Assembly: GCA_905205065.1 (NCBI GenBank)
Contig: CAJLCI010000026.1
Coordinates: forward strand, 1 to 35,044
Direction of reading: 5' to 3'
DNA: 35,044 bases
From: an uncultured Eubacteriales bacterium
GTDB lineage: Bacteria; Bacillota; Clostridia; Oscillospirales; CAG-272
Shown here: positions 13,523 through 22,241 of the stretch, piece after piece
Numbering within the stretch: position 1 is the stretch's first letter
Layout: each line of letters opens with the position of its first letter
Program-made: the position numbers and the translations under genes
The notes under the pieces: generated by a model
What the model saw: only the letters and a program-made list of their open reading frames with translations
What the model was told of the DNA's origin: nothing
The model's database searches: none

Positions 13523-15241
13523 ATGCCTGATTTTGAAATACTGAGAAAAAAGCCATTTAATCTTGAGGAAAAACAGCTTGAATGGGTACGGGATACTCTC
13601 TCTTCAATGAGCCTGCATGAAAAGATCGGGCAGCTTTTCCATCTTGTAACATATACAAGCGATGAAAGTTTCTTAAAGGATATTTGCGAAAGATATGCTC
13701 CGGGAGGAATGATGGCGAGGGCGCTTCCGTATAAAGAAGCCTGCCGCGTTTCAAATACGCTTCAAAAATATTCTAAGATACCGATGCTGATTTCGGCTAA
13801 TCTTGAATCCGGAGGAGACGGAATAGTAAAAGAAGGTACTAATGTAGGCCCGAATATGCTTATCGGAGCAACGTCAGATGTCTCGTTTGCGGCGCTTCAG
13901 GGAGAAGTGGCGGCGGCTGAAGGAATTGCTGTTGGAGCCAACTATGCGTTTGCGCCGGTAATAGATATAGATTACAATTTCAGAAATCCCATTACAAATA
14001 CGAGGCTTTACGGAGATAACGCTGAATTTGTCGCAAAGGCAGGAGCTGAATTTACAAAGGCAGTACAGTCGAAGGGAATGTGTGTATCGCTTAAGCATTT
14101 TCCCGGAGACGGCGTTGACGAGAGGGATCAACATCTTGTCACAAGCGTAAATTCTCTTTCCTGCAGCGAATGGGATGCGACATACGGTGCGGCATACAGA
14201 GAGGGAATTGAAGCAGGCGCCCTGACAGTTATGGTGGGACATATCATGCTTCCGGCATATTCAAAAGCTCTTGTTCCCGGAATTAAGGATGAGGAAATAA
14301 TGCCGGCTACCCTTTCGCCTGAGCTTATAAACGGATTGCTTCGAGGCAGGCTGGGATTTAACGGAATGATTATAACGGATTCATCAACAATGGCAGGCAT
14401 GTGTATTGCTATGGACAGAAGAAAAGCCGTGCCGTATTCGATTGCTTCCGGCTGCGATATGTTCCTTTTTACTAAAAACCTCGATGAAGATTATTCATTT
14501 ATGGAGGACGGAATTGACAAAGGGATCCTTACACCCGAAAGACTGAATGAAGCGGTAATGAGAATTTTGGGACTTAAAGCGGCGCTTCACCTTCCGGAAA
14601 AGAAGGCAGATTCAACAATTTTCGCGGATATGAAGAAAGCCGGTGAGATAATCGGGTGCGACAAGTACAAAAAAATTGAGAAAGACTGCGCGGATAAGGG
14701 AATCACGCTTGTAAAGGATAAACAAAATCTAATTCCCTTGTCTCCCGAAAAGTTTAAAAGAATTCTTCTCTATCCGCTGAAATCCGGAGAGAGTGCGTTT
14801 GGCTCCGGAGGCGGAGAGGATATCGGCAGTATATTTTCCGAGGCGCTGCACAGGGAAGGTTTTATTGTCGATATATTCAAGGGAGGTAAAGGATTTGAAG
14901 GGATGGCTGAACCGTTTGCCGAAGTCACGGAAAAATACGATCTGATAATATACGCGGCAAACCTTATTACTAAATCCAATCAAACCACGGTAAGAATTGA
15001 ATGGGAGAATCCGATGGGAGTAAACTGTCCTTTATATCAGGCGGTTGTACCGACAATATTTATATCGTTTGCAAATCCGTATCACTTGATTGACGTACCG
15101 CGGATACGGACGTATATCAACGCGTATAAATTCAAAGATGAAACTGTAAGAGCGGTTATTGACAAGCTGATGGGGCGAAGCAGGTTTAAAGGTAAAAGTC
15201 CGGTTGATGCTTTTTGTGGAAAGTGGGATACCCACCTTTGA
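13523..15241 (+). CDS. Glycoside hydrolase family 3 enzyme (NagZ-type motif), cytoplasmic
   Basis: 572 residues. The N-terminal TIM barrel (1 to about 350) has KHFPGDG at 191-197 and the nucleophile motif ITDSSTMAGM (Asp286). Asp202 and His204 (in DERDQH) occupy the position of the Asp-His dyad that marks NagZ-type GH3 N-acetyl-beta-glucosaminidases and related GH3 phosphorylases, although the histidine usual after KHFPG is an aspartate here. A second alpha/beta domain covers about 390-572. There is no signal peptide, so it acts on imported sugars. Exact specificity (beta-glucosaminide, beta-glucoside or beta-xyloside) cannot be decided from motifs. First gene of the glycan locus; GGGAG lies 9 nt before the ATG. 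Confidence 0.87.
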   Translation: MPDFEILRKKPFNLEEKQLEWVRDTLSSMSLHEKIGQLFHLVTYTSDESFLKDICERYAPGGMMARALPYKEACRVSNTLQKYSKIPMLISANLESGGDGIVKEGTNVGPNMLIGATSDVSFAALQGEVAAAEGIAVGANYAFAPVIDIDYNFRNPITNTRLYGDNAEFVAKAGAEFTKAVQSKGMCVSLKHFPGDGVDERDQHLVTSVNSLSCSEWDATYGAAYREGIEAGALTVMVGHIMLPAYSKALVPGIKDEEIMPATLSPELINGLLRGRLGFNGMIITDSSTMAGMCIAMDRRKAVPYSIASGCDMFLFTKNLDEDYSFMEDGIDKGILTPERLNEAVMRILGLKAALHLPEKKADSTIFADMKKAGEIIGCDKYKKIEKDCADKGITLVKDKQNLIPLSPEKFKRILLYPLKSGESAFGSGGGEDIGSIFSEALHREGFIVDIFKGGKGFEGMAEPFAEVTEKYDLIIYAANLITKSNQTTVRIEWENPMGVNCPLYQAVVPTIFISFANPYHLIDVPRIRTYINAYKFKDETVRAVIDKLMGRSRFKGKSPVDAFCGKWDTHL

Positions 15242-15374
15242 GTTTGTTCGGTTTCAAAAGCTTCGTATTTGATATTAATCTATGCTCAAGGCGTACCACG
15301 TCGGTTAAGCGGCCGGACATGCATACGGTAGTTACTGAAGATACGGTCATAAACATGAGAGAGGGTAGAATGGC

Positions 15375-16952
15375 ATGAACGGAGAAAACGAAAAAGAGGC
15401 TGTAATGGAGGTTCGCGGAATATGCAAATCCTTCGGTCCTACAATTGCGTTGAAAAATGTTGACATAACAGTTCGAAGGGGTGAAATCCGTGGTCTTATA
15501 GGAGAAAACGGTTCCGGAAAATCTACCGTTACCTCTATTTATGCAGGAATACAGCCCGCGGACTTCGGAGAAATGTTTTTTCTCGGCAAACCGTGGCATC
15601 CGCACTCGATGGTTGGCGCTATGAACAGCGGCGTGGGAATGATTGTGCAGGAGACCGGTACGGTTCCCGACATTACGGTAGCCGAGAATATGTTTCTCGG
15701 AGAGGCCGGAAGATTCAGAATGTTTTCCGATCGTGACGGGGAAGGATTTGGGCCTGTAAGCGGAAGGAAGCTTTACCGGGCCGCTCAGAAGGCTCTTGAC
15801 GATATCGGGGCATCGCATATTAAAGCTGAGATGATTACAGGTTCACTTGATATGCAGGAGAGAAAGCTTGTTGAAATTGCAAAGGTGTGGATGAAAAATC
15901 CTGAATTGATTGTCGTTGATGAAACATCGACCGCCCTCTCTCAGAGGGGTCGTGAAATTATATACGATCTTATGAACCGTATGCGTGATGAAGACAAAGC
16001 GGTTGTGTTTATCTCTCATGATATAGATGAAATAATGGAAAAGTGCAATGCCCTGACAGTTCTTCGTGATGGGAAAATTATCCGTACCTTTACCAAAGAA
16101 GAATTTGATGAAGACGCTATCCGTTCCTCCATGATAGGCCGCGAGCTTCAGGGAAGCTATTATCGTGACGACAGCAACAGCGGATTTGGCAGCGAAGTTG
16201 TCCTTGAGATAAAAGACGGAACATACCGTGATCGGATAATAGACTGCAGCCTTTCGGCGCATAAGGGCGAGATTCTCGGTATCGGTGGACTTTCACACTG
16301 CGGAATGCATACGCTCGGAAAGGCCTTATACGGCGCTGTGAAGCTTGACCGGGGAAGCGTCTTGGTTAGAAGGCGGAAAGCGGACGAATCGTCATCCCGC
16401 GGTGCGGATAAATTTGAGGTTGTCCGTGATGAGCATTTTGCGATGAAATGCGGTATAGGTTATGTTGCAAAGGACCGCGATACCGAGTCCTTAAATATGG
16501 TTACTACGATCCGTGATAATGTCGCTATAGCTGGACTGGATATTATTAAAACCAAATCAGGTTTGATTTTTTCACAAAGAGAGAAAGACTACGTTGAAAG
16601 GAATATAGACGCACTGTCTACAAAATATTTTTCTATTGATCAGCCTGTGTCGAATTTATCCGGAGGAAATAAGCAAAAGGTTGTTTTTGCCAAATGGATT
16701 GGGTGCGGATCGGATATTCTGATTCTTGACTGTCCCACGCGCGGCGTTGATATTGGCGTTAAACAGGCTATGTATCAGCTTCTTTATAAAATGAAGCTTG
16801 ACGGGAAAACTATAGTAATGATCTCGGAAGAAATGACGGAACTGATGGGCATGTGTGACAGGCTGATTATTATGAAAGACGGCCGCATCAAGAAGGAATT
16901 TAAACGCGAAGACGGATATGACGAGAATGAAATTATCAAATATATGATATAG
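15375..16952 (+). CDS. Sugar ABC transporter ATP-binding protein, RbsA/MglA type (two NBDs)
   Basis: 525 residues with two nucleotide-binding domains in tandem, the arrangement of RbsA/XylG/MglA importers. NBD1 has Walker A GENGSGKST (43-51), a divergent signature (LDMQERKLVEIAK in place of the usual LSxGQ) and Walker B LIVVDETST. NBD2 has a degenerate Walker A (GGLSHCGMHTLGK), as is normal for the family, and a good signature LSGGNKQKVVFAKW followed by LILDCPTRGVDIG. It energises import with the permeases at 17101 and 20146 and the lipoprotein at 18451. A GAGAGGG Shine-Dalgarno lies 9 nt before the ATG at 15375. Confidence 0.93.
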   Translation: MNGENEKEAVMEVRGICKSFGPTIALKNVDITVRRGEIRGLIGENGSGKSTVTSIYAGIQPADFGEMFFLGKPWHPHSMVGAMNSGVGMIVQETGTVPDITVAENMFLGEAGRFRMFSDRDGEGFGPVSGRKLYRAAQKALDDIGASHIKAEMITGSLDMQERKLVEIAKVWMKNPELIVVDETSTALSQRGREIIYDLMNRMRDEDKAVVFISHDIDEIMEKCNALTVLRDGKIIRTFTKEEFDEDAIRSSMIGRELQGSYYRDDSNSGFGSEVVLEIKDGTYRDRIIDCSLSAHKGEILGIGGLSHCGMHTLGKALYGAVKLDRGSVLVRRRKADESSSRGADKFEVVRDEHFAMKCGIGYVAKDRDTESLNMVTTIRDNVAIAGLDIIKTKSGLIFSQREKDYVERNIDALSTKYFSIDQPVSNLSGGNKQKVVFAKWIGCGSDILILDCPTRGVDIGVKQAMYQLLYKMKLDGKTIVMISEEMTELMGMCDRLIIMKDGRIKKEFKREDGYDENEIIKYMI

Positions 16953-17100
16953 AGGTATGATTTTGAATTCATAGGATAATATACCTCAGATTTAACCTTT
17001 GCTTTAAAGGAAAAACGGTGATTGGCGTGAAACTGACAGAATCTGCAAACCTGCAAACATCGGTATACTTTTTTCACGTCAGAAAGGCATGGTAGTTAAA

Positions 17101-18150
17101 ATGGCATATCAGAAAAGTTCTGCTGCATACGACGAGCTTGAATCCGACAAGGAGAGGAGAAGGGCGCTGTTCTTTTCAAAATTTGTCGGTTATATACCTC
17201 TTATAGGTCTTGCGGCGATTATCGGGCTTTACTTTATTTCTCTTGCGGTCACAGGATACAGATTTTCAATTCAGCTGGAGGTAATTGTCAACAATATAAT
17301 TCTTGTCGCATTTGTAGCAACCGGAGCGTCTTTTATATTTGCAATTGGTTCCTTTGACCTTTCTCTCGGAGCCAATATGCTGCTCTGTGCAATTGTCGGA
17401 TCATTAGTATACACGCGTACAGGAAGCTTGATATTGATGATAGCGGTCTGTGTTGCTTTGGCGACAGCCATTTCTCTTGTCAATTATCTGCTTGCTTCGG
17501 TATTTAATTTGCCGGTATTTATAATGACTGTTGCTATGATGACGGTTCTTTCGACAATATCAAACTTTATTGTGGGGAGAAATACTATTTATCTGAAATT
17601 TTCAAATTCATCAAATCCGGACAAGGAAATTTATACAAACGTCCTTGACACTGTCTGGTTCCGTTTTGTTCTTCTTGGAGTCTATGTTCTTGTGTGCTGC
17701 TTTATTTTCTATTTTACAAAGATAGGAAGAGAACAGAAATTTCTCGGAGGAAATCCGGTTTGTGCCAAGCTATCGGGAATATCTTCTGTCAAGCTTGCGT
17801 TTATTTCTTTTACGATGGCGGGAATCGGTATCGGACTTGCAGCGTTTTGCGCAACACTGCCGACCGAGTCAGTAACTTCATCGACGGGTTCGTCTGTGGG
17901 TATGAATATGCTTATTGCTATTGTTTTCGGAGGAATGGCTCTTTCCGGAGGACCTAAAGCAAAGGCGTTTGCAGCATTTATCGGCGGATGTACAATGGCT
18001 TTTCTTGATGAATTTATGTACAATGTGCTTATGTATGCGGGAATAGGTTCAAGTTCTGATTATATTTCAATGATAGTTAAGGCTGTACTTTTTCTGATTG
18101 TGGCGTTTCTTCTTGGAATGGCCACAAGACCGAAGCTTCTGCCGAGATAA
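17101..18150 (+). CDS. Sugar ABC transporter permease 1 (RbsC/BPD_transp_2 family)
   Basis: About 349 residues with 8-10 hydrophobic segments and the GSFDLSLGANMLL motif typical of the RbsC-type permease family. I place the start at ATG 17101 rather than 17089: GAAAGG ends at 17087, leaving 13 nt to 17101 but only 1 nt to 17089. The same arrangement recurs elsewhere in the window. It should pair with the permease at 20146 as a heterodimer in the cytoplasmic membrane. A short hairpin (GAGGTAT/ATACCTC) lies in the gap after the ATPase gene. Confidence 0.9.
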   Translation: MAYQKSSAAYDELESDKERRRALFFSKFVGYIPLIGLAAIIGLYFISLAVTGYRFSIQLEVIVNNIILVAFVATGASFIFAIGSFDLSLGANMLLCAIVGSLVYTRTGSLILMIAVCVALATAISLVNYLLASVFNLPVFIMTVAMMTVLSTISNFIVGRNTIYLKFSNSSNPDKEIYTNVLDTVWFRFVLLGVYVLVCCFIFYFTKIGREQKFLGGNPVCAKLSGISSVKLAFISFTMAGIGIGLAAFCATLPTESVTSSTGSSVGMNMLIAIVFGGMALSGGPKAKAFAAFIGGCTMAFLDEFMYNVLMYAGIGSSSDYISMIVKAVLFLIVAFLLGMATRPKLLPR

Positions 18151-18224
18151 AAATTTCCGGTTTGCAATCAGAGTACGGCCGCTATAAATTGATGAATAAT
18201 AATCTCAAAGCCTATGCTTTTAGA

Positions 18225-18254
18225 TTGACAAATTTTATTTTGCCGTCGTATACG
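18225..18254 (+). promoter_or_regulatory. Weak candidate internal promoter before the binding-protein gene
   Basis: TTGACA (18225-18230) and TATACG (18249-18254) with an 18-bp spacer lie in the 300-bp gap between permease 1 and the lipoprotein gene. Extra transcription of the binding protein would suit its usual excess over the membrane parts, but only the sequence match supports it. Confidence 0.35.
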
Positions 18255-18450
18255 CCGGTTTTAGGAAGCGAAATCACAAAACATTGCAGTTTATAAAGCG
18301 TATCCATTTATAATTAAATTTTTAAAATTTTAAAAATAATAAGTCTGGATATTTTATTTTTCAGACGCGGTTTTGCGGCTTTCTTTAAAACAGAAACACA
18401 AAACAATCAAAGAATAAATCAAATAATATCGGAAAGGAATGTTTATATTT

Positions 18451-19824
18451 ATGAAAAAGAAAATAATATCCGCTGTGCTTGCATCTGTTCTCTTTATAAC
18501 CTCGGTTATTTCAATGACATCATGCGGAAACAGAGGAAAGCATGTATCTGCTAAAATCGGTGTACTGCGCGGGGATGCATCAAGCGAAGAAGCTCTTGCA
18601 TGGGCGGCTTATCTGAAATCTCTCAGCTCCGAAATGGGTGTTGAAATTGATTTTTCGTCCGAGCTGAACAGTGCGGATGAAGAACTGGCTGCAGTTCAGA
18701 ATTATGCCTCTCTCGGCTATAACGGACTTATAGTTATGACAAGCTATAATCCTACGAATATTATCAAAAACTGTGAAAACTATAAAATGTTCAGCGTTAT
18801 AGGAGCTGCGCATCCTGATTTTGAAGATTCTGAAAATGCACTTGTTAAGGATGAAAATGTAATTATAAAAGATTACAGCGATTATTCCTATTATGTCGGA
18901 GCTACCGGACCGTCAAATTACGGCGAGGTGCTTTCAGGCTATCAGATGGGAAAGGCTGCAGTAAGCCGTGGATATACCCAATATTCGGTATTTACCGGGT
19001 CGGCGGCCTACGGACAGCCTATGCATGCGCTCCGTATTGCCGGATTCTTTATAGCAATGTACGATGACGATCCCACCGTAACATACGGGGGAATAGAGTG
19101 CAAACGTGAAAACTGGAAGGAAATTGCCCTTCAGATTGAAAAGGACCTTGGCGTAAACCTTTCATCATTTAAGAGTGAAAAATATTCTATTCTTGCGCAG
19201 GCCGGAGGCTATAGTTTTTTACAAGGCGATACCGCTGCGGTTGCAACCGTTGTACAGCTTTCATCTGCCGCCGGGGTTGAAGCTGTATTCTGCGCAGGAT
19301 CCGCGGACAAGGTTTCCTCTTTTGCACCCGACGGTTCCAAATGCGTATATGTAGGAAATGATTCTTTAGGCTCAACCTTTAAGACAATGTTTGAAGATGG
19401 TAAACTTATATTTGATATTGCAAAATATAATTCTTATATAGGACCGGCTTTCGCGGCGCTTCTCAAGTCAATATATAAGGGTGAAGCTGTAAGAATTGAC
19501 GGCAAGCCTATCTCTGTAGAACAGCAAAGTCTCCAGATTTCAAGTGCATCTGACTATGATACTCTTGATACTGTTGAAAACGAAAACGGGGGATATTTCT
19601 TCAGTTCAGAATTTTTGTCAGCGTATATTCTTGAAACGGAGCTCGGAAAGAATGAAAGCGGTGTTGAAAAACTGACTGACAGCGAGTTTGTAAAGATATG
19701 TTCCCTCGACTGTACGCTAGGTGAAGGAGGGCTTTATCAGACGACTAAGGCCATAACAAACGCCTACAAAGATGGCGGAAACAAAGTTTTTCACTTCGAG
19801 TCAGCTTCCGAAACGAATAGCTAA
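18451..19824 (+). CDS. Sugar-binding lipoprotein of the ABC importer
   Basis: About 457 residues. The signal peptide MKKKIISAVLASVLF plus hydrophobic core leads to a lipobox ending SMTSCGN (Cys25), so the protein is a membrane-anchored lipoprotein. The mature part starts AKIGVLRGDASSEE and has the two-lobe pattern of type 1 periplasmic binding proteins, but it is longer (about 430 versus 300 residues) than RbsB and ends in an unusual region. I start it at ATG 18451, 13 nt after GAAAGG (18432-18437), because an upstream in-frame ATG at 18439 sits 1 nt from that SD and would break the signal peptide. The ligand is unknown; the neighbouring rhamnosidase suggests a rhamnose-containing oligosaccharide. 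Confidence 0.87.
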   Translation: MKKKIISAVLASVLFITSVISMTSCGNRGKHVSAKIGVLRGDASSEEALAWAAYLKSLSSEMGVEIDFSSELNSADEELAAVQNYASLGYNGLIVMTSYNPTNIIKNCENYKMFSVIGAAHPDFEDSENALVKDENVIIKDYSDYSYYVGATGPSNYGEVLSGYQMGKAAVSRGYTQYSVFTGSAAYGQPMHALRIAGFFIAMYDDDPTVTYGGIECKRENWKEIALQIEKDLGVNLSSFKSEKYSILAQAGGYSFLQGDTAAVATVVQLSSAAGVEAVFCAGSADKVSSFAPDGSKCVYVGNDSLGSTFKTMFEDGKLIFDIAKYNSYIGPAFAALLKSIYKGEAVRIDGKPISVEQQSLQISSASDYDTLDTVENENGGYFFSSEFLSAYILETELGKNESGVEKLTDSEFVKICSLDCTLGEGGLYQTTKAITNAYKDGGNKVFHFESASETNS

Positions 19825-19847
19825 AAACGAATAGCCGAAAAACGAAG
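19813..19847 (+). repeat. Short imperfect repeats spanning the binding-protein stop codon
   Basis: ACGAATAGC occurs at 19813-19821 and 19827-19835, followed by ACGAAG at 19842-19847 (periods 14 and 15). The protein C-terminus (SETNS) is encoded within this repeat, so it may be a recent duplication. Confidence 0.4.
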
Positions 19848-19890
19848 AGATATAATTCAGTTCAGAATGTCTTAACAGGCCAGAGGATGT

Positions 19891-20017
19891 TTACATGCCG
19901 CGCCGCGGCATGTAACAGCTCTGCGGCTGTATTTTCAATGAGGGACAACACCCCGTTACAAGGCGTTTCGACAGTTGAGCTGAAGGCCGCAGGAAAAGGT
20001 GTGAGCAAAACAGCCGC
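19891..20017 (+). ncRNA. Candidate structured intercistronic RNA or palindromic repeat element
   Basis: This GC-rich patch lies in the 321-bp gap between the binding-protein and permease genes. It begins with a perfect palindromic arm (19891-19915, centred on C19903). Then GCGGCTGT (19923-19930) is fully complementary to ACAGCCGC (20010-20017), enclosing ACACC/GGTGT (19948-19952 with 19998-20002). CTGCGGC (19921-19927) can instead pair with GCCGCAG (19986-19992). The pattern fits a folded RNA that could stabilise the upstream mRNA, or a mobile palindromic repeat. I recognise no known family. Confidence 0.45.
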
Positions 20018-20145
20018 CTACGATGGTAAATATCTTTAAGGATGTTCTTTATGGAAGCAAACATCTCGTTTTAGCTATATACTCCGGTTTGTTTTTCCGG
20101 GGAGCAATGCTGTTTGTGTGATCGGGAAAGGCGTGATATTAATAA

Positions 20146-21204
20146 ATGAATAGTTCAAAGGGAACCAAAACTGTCAGAAAGATTCTTGGCTGCGCGGCGC
20201 TTCCGCTGATATGCCTTTTTCTTATGTTCATTCTTTGCAGCTCTATGGGCGCAAAATTGTTTGTCGGTGGCATATCCGGAAACATAAGCAGCTTTTTTAA
20301 AAATATATGTTATTTTTCTTTGCTCTGTTTCGCTGTGTCTATCAATCTTCACACGGGCAGAATGGGATTTGATGTCGGAGCTATTATTGTCTTGTCTACG
20401 GTGATTGGCTTTATTGTAGGAATAGAAAGCGGCGACAATGTTGTCCTGACAATACTTGCGGCAATGCTTACGGGAATGGTTTTAAGTATTCTTTCAGGAC
20501 TTGTATATATTCTTTTACGTCTTCCGATGATGATTGTTTCTCTCGGCATGACGCTTATATATGAAGCGGTCGCATACTGGATTGTGCGCAGCTATGCATA
20601 TGGAGGCAACGTTGAAACGCTGCAGCTTAAAAGAACGGTTACTCCGGAGCTTTGCAAAATAAGCGATGATATAACGACTATGATTATTATTACGGCCATT
20701 GCAGTGATTCTTATGGTAGTAGTATTTCACTTTACAAAGTTCGGATACGACTACCGAGCTCTTCAGACAGGTCAGAAAATTTCAGTCAGTACGGGTATAA
20801 ACGAAGTCAAGAACGCAGTGGGATGCTATACTGTGGCGGGGCTGCTTCTCGGCGTTGCCGGCATAGTCAATTATTCATATGCTAATGCGGTTCAGCCGTC
20901 TATTAATTTTGGTACTGTTTCTATAATGTTTGAATGCTTTTGCCCGCTCTTTTTCGGAACATTTCTGATGAAGTATACCAATAAACAAATCGGAATACTT
21001 ATCGGTGTAATATCCTATTCGTTTATTCAGACGGGACTTGGCCAGATTCAGATTGCGCAAAACTGGAATAATTATGTGATTCCTTTGATAAACGCGTCGA
21101 TACTTGTAATCTTCATGATTTATCAGACAAACGAAGGCGCGGTGAGAACAAAGCTGGGAGGTATTTCCTCGCGGAGAAGTGTTGTAACGGAGGAAAGACA
21201 GTAA
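20146..21204 (+). CDS. Sugar ABC transporter permease 2 (RbsC/BPD_transp_2 family)
   Basis: 352 residues with about 8-10 hydrophobic segments and the motif GRMGFDVGAIIVLSTV, which corresponds to the G-x-D-L-S-x-G region of RbsC-type permeases but with divergent residues. Likely partner of the permease at 17101. GAAAGG ends at 20131, 14 nt before the ATG. The stop codon overlaps the start of the esterase gene (TAATG), so the two are probably translationally coupled. Confidence 0.88.
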   Translation: MNSSKGTKTVRKILGCAALPLICLFLMFILCSSMGAKLFVGGISGNISSFFKNICYFSLLCFAVSINLHTGRMGFDVGAIIVLSTVIGFIVGIESGDNVVLTILAAMLTGMVLSILSGLVYILLRLPMMIVSLGMTLIYEAVAYWIVRSYAYGGNVETLQLKRTVTPELCKISDDITTMIIITAIAVILMVVVFHFTKFGYDYRALQTGQKISVSTGINEVKNAVGCYTVAGLLLGVAGIVNYSYANAVQPSINFGTVSIMFECFCPLFFGTFLMKYTNKQIGILIGVISYSFIQTGLGQIQIAQNWNNYVIPLINASILVIFMIYQTNEGAVRTKLGGISSRRSVVTEERQ

Positions 21205-22211
21205 TGAATAAAATCAGAATTTGGGGAGAAAATATTCCTTTCAATACTGGACTTTCCAAAAAAGATTATCTTACCATTAATCCGGACATCAGCCCTGATT
21301 CTGCAATGGCGGCAGTTTTCAATCCGTGCGGCCGCAGAATTGATTCTACCGTAAATTTTGATACGGCTGTATGGCATAATACTATTAAAAGCGGAAGAGT
21401 CAGCGACAGGTTTGACGATGTGCCTTATCTTGTACCCTATATTGCGAAGGAAAGTAAAATATGCGTATTGCTCTGTGCCGGCGGCGCGTATATCGATGTT
21501 TCGACAGAGGAGGAATCGGCTCCCGCAGCGAGACTTCTTAACAGCTATGGTATTACAGTCTTTACGCTGAACTATCGAATCAGTCCGTATCGGTTTCCGG
21601 CTATGCTTTCCGATTGCCGCAGGGCAATACGTTATTTGCGGGCTCATTCAGAGGAATACGGGTTCGACAGGGATAAAATCTGTCTCGGCGGATTTTCTGC
21701 AGGAGGACATCTTGCTGCATATGCAGCGAATACTTTCGGCGAGGCCGATCAGATTCCGGATTATACGCCTGATGAGATTGACGCAGAGAGTGCGTGCGTT
21801 AATGCTTTGCTTCTTGTGTATGCAAAGCTGATTTTTACAGATACCGCCGAGCTTTTAATTCCGATGTTCGGGAGTGATTTTCTTACAGGAGACAGAAAAA
21901 AATATATAGAGGAGTATACGGTCACAAACCGTATGACGAGCAGTTCTCCTCCCGCATTTCTTGTAAACTCGGTTGATGATTCTGTAGTGAGCGAAAAAAA
22001 TCCGCTTGCATACGCTTCAAAATGTCATGAACTTAAAATTCCTTTTGAAATGCATTCTTTTCTCGAAGGCGGACATGGATACGGCAGCGCAAGGGACAGG
22101 GAATACAGCAGATGGGCGCCGCCGGGAGATTACAGTGGAACTGAATGCTGGACCGATTTATTTGCGATATGGCTTAAAAAGGTTTTTTATCGTCCTGGAG
22201 AACGATTTTAA
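21204..22211 (+). CDS. Alpha/beta-hydrolase esterase (carbohydrate esterase-like)
   Basis: 335 residues of the BD-FAE/acetylesterase type. Seen are the oxyanion loop (LLCAGGAY), the nucleophile elbow GGFSAGGH with Ser165, a likely acid Asp in VNSVDDSVV and a catalytic His in LEGGHGYG. No signal peptide, so cytoplasmic. Its place between an ABC permease and a rhamnosidase suggests removal of acetyl or other acyl groups from the imported glycoside. Start overlaps the permease stop by one base, with GGAGG 10 nt upstream. Specificity is not readable from the sequence. Confidence 0.87.
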   Translation: MNKIRIWGENIPFNTGLSKKDYLTINPDISPDSAMAAVFNPCGRRIDSTVNFDTAVWHNTIKSGRVSDRFDDVPYLVPYIAKESKICVLLCAGGAYIDVSTEEESAPAARLLNSYGITVFTLNYRISPYRFPAMLSDCRRAIRYLRAHSEEYGFDRDKICLGGFSAGGHLAAYAANTFGEADQIPDYTPDEIDAESACVNALLLVYAKLIFTDTAELLIPMFGSDFLTGDRKKYIEEYTVTNRMTSSSPPAFLVNSVDDSVVSEKNPLAYASKCHELKIPFEMHSFLEGGHGYGSARDREYSRWAPPGDYSGTECWTDLFAIWLKKVFYRPGERF

Positions 22212-22241
22212 TTAAAGTATTGTTACAGGAACAGACTGTCT

